A stretch of 64,000 nucleotides of DNA from Pseudomonadota bacterium. GTDB lineage: Bacteria; Pseudomonadota; Alphaproteobacteria; Acetobacterales; Acetobacteraceae. The position numbers and the translations under genes are program-made. Shown here one piece after another: positions 63,675 to 64,000 of this stretch. The number at the start of each line of letters is the position of its first letter. Position 1 is the stretch's first letter. Location: positions 1-64,000 of the forward strand of contig JAJZNE010000137.1 of the NCBI GenBank assembly GCA_021847995.1, in the 5' to 3' direction. The notes below the pieces were generated by a model, which saw nothing but the letters and a program-made list of their open reading frames with translations, was not told where the DNA came from and searched no databases.

Positions 63675-64000
63675 TCAGGGATGAGGTTTGTCGATGGTCC
63701 GCCACTGGCGGGTTCGGCTGCGACCGACCCGTTGCAGCTTCATGCGGTAGCTGTAGCGGTCCGGCGGGTAGAGGCCGCGGATGAACTCGACCGGTCGTCC
63801 AGCATCGCTGATCACGGTCCGTTCGATCTTGAGCAGCGCCGCTCCGGCAGGCACGTCCAGGGCAATGGCCACACCCGGCGTCGCCGTCTCGGCCGAGATC
63901 ACCTGCTCGGCATGCGTCACGGTGACACCGAGCCGTTCGAGCAGCGACAGCACCGGCTGCTCGCCCAGATCCTCGCGAGTGATGCGCGATCCGATCTCCG
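63675..64000 (-). CDS. GntR-family regulator with UTRA domain (C-terminal part, cut by window edge)
   Basis: The frame enters from the right edge and ends at 63675. It encodes a UTRA effector domain (ITREDLGEQPVLSLLERLGVTVTHAEQVISAETATP, VPAGAALLKIERTVISDAGRPVEFIRGLYPPDRYSYRMKLQRV). UTRA domains of HutC-type GntR regulators bind small ligands and match the last two thirds of such proteins. The DNA-binding helix lies outside the window. It is on the same strand as the lactonase gene, 52 bp upstream of it. Confidence 0.85.
   Translation of the reverse strand, partial: EIGSRITREDLGEQPVLSLLERLGVTVTHAEQVISAETATPGVAIALDVPAGAALLKIERTVISDAGRPVEFIRGLYPPDRYSYRMKLQRVGRSRTRQWRTIDKPHP

Overview
The window is about 70% G+C, packed with short-spaced or overlapping genes, and looks like the chromosome of a metabolically versatile alphaproteobacterium. 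An Acetobacteraceae/Roseomonas-like host would fit the many Liv and Dpp transporters, MmgE/PrpD proteins, a PEP-CTERM-like protein and DabAB, but this is an inference from gene content only. No rRNA, tRNA, CRISPR array or complete insertion sequence was seen.

Region 1 (1-8.6 kb): the start of an enoyl-CoA hydratase; a class III aminotransferase divergent from an FCD-type GntR regulator; a family-5 substrate-binding protein coupled to a penicillin-acylase-type hydrolase; a convergent FMN-dependent 2-hydroxyacid oxidase; and a PEP mutase/isocitrate lyase family protein. Two matching TGATAT..ATATCA sites flank the regulator gene.

Region 2 (8.6-16.6 kb) is the most unusual part. Downstream of a perfect FNR-type box lie a two-domain Rid protein and two tandem 2OG-Fe(II) oxygenases. 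A leftward class II (B12-dependent) ribonucleotide reductase with an NrdR-like box follows. Then comes a rightward set: a secreted-looking protein with a twin-arginine leader, six exact-register octapeptide repeats, a Pro/Ser-rich linker and a VPEP C-terminal anchor; a membrane-anchored TPR protein; and a third 2OG-Fe(II) oxygenase. This could be a system for hydroxylating a repeat protein before export.

Region 3 (16.6-37.3 kb): two catabolic operons face each other. The rightward one holds an isochorismatase-type amidase, a complete Liv ABC importer, two MmgE/PrpD proteins flanking an FAD oxidoreductase, and a dihydropyrimidinase-type cyclic amidohydrolase; a divergent GntR gene probably controls it. 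The leftward one runs from an arginase/agmatinase-family ureohydrolase through a Dpp importer (with fused DppD-DppF ATPases) to an M20 peptidase and two Rid proteins. Together they suggest uptake and hydrolysis of cyclic amides, ureides, guanidines or acylated amino acids. A perfect 9 x 14 bp tandem repeat abuts the ribosome-binding site of the dppA-like gene.

Region 4 (37.7-53.8 kb): an MdtABC-type RND efflux operon, a histidine phosphatase, an exporter-type ABC protein and two glycosyltransferases (one a GT28-like/GT4 fusion) run leftward. A divergent OmpR/EnvZ-type two-component pair follows.

Region 5 (53.8-64 kb): an orphan sdhB, a small [10 protein letters not shown] protein, an AhpD-like protein, NnrS, a 7Fe ferredoxin and the C-terminal remnant of a nitric oxide reductase. 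Then come a LysR gene with the divergent dabB-dabA inorganic-carbon pump, an SMP-30-type lactonase, and a partial UTRA-domain GntR regulator.
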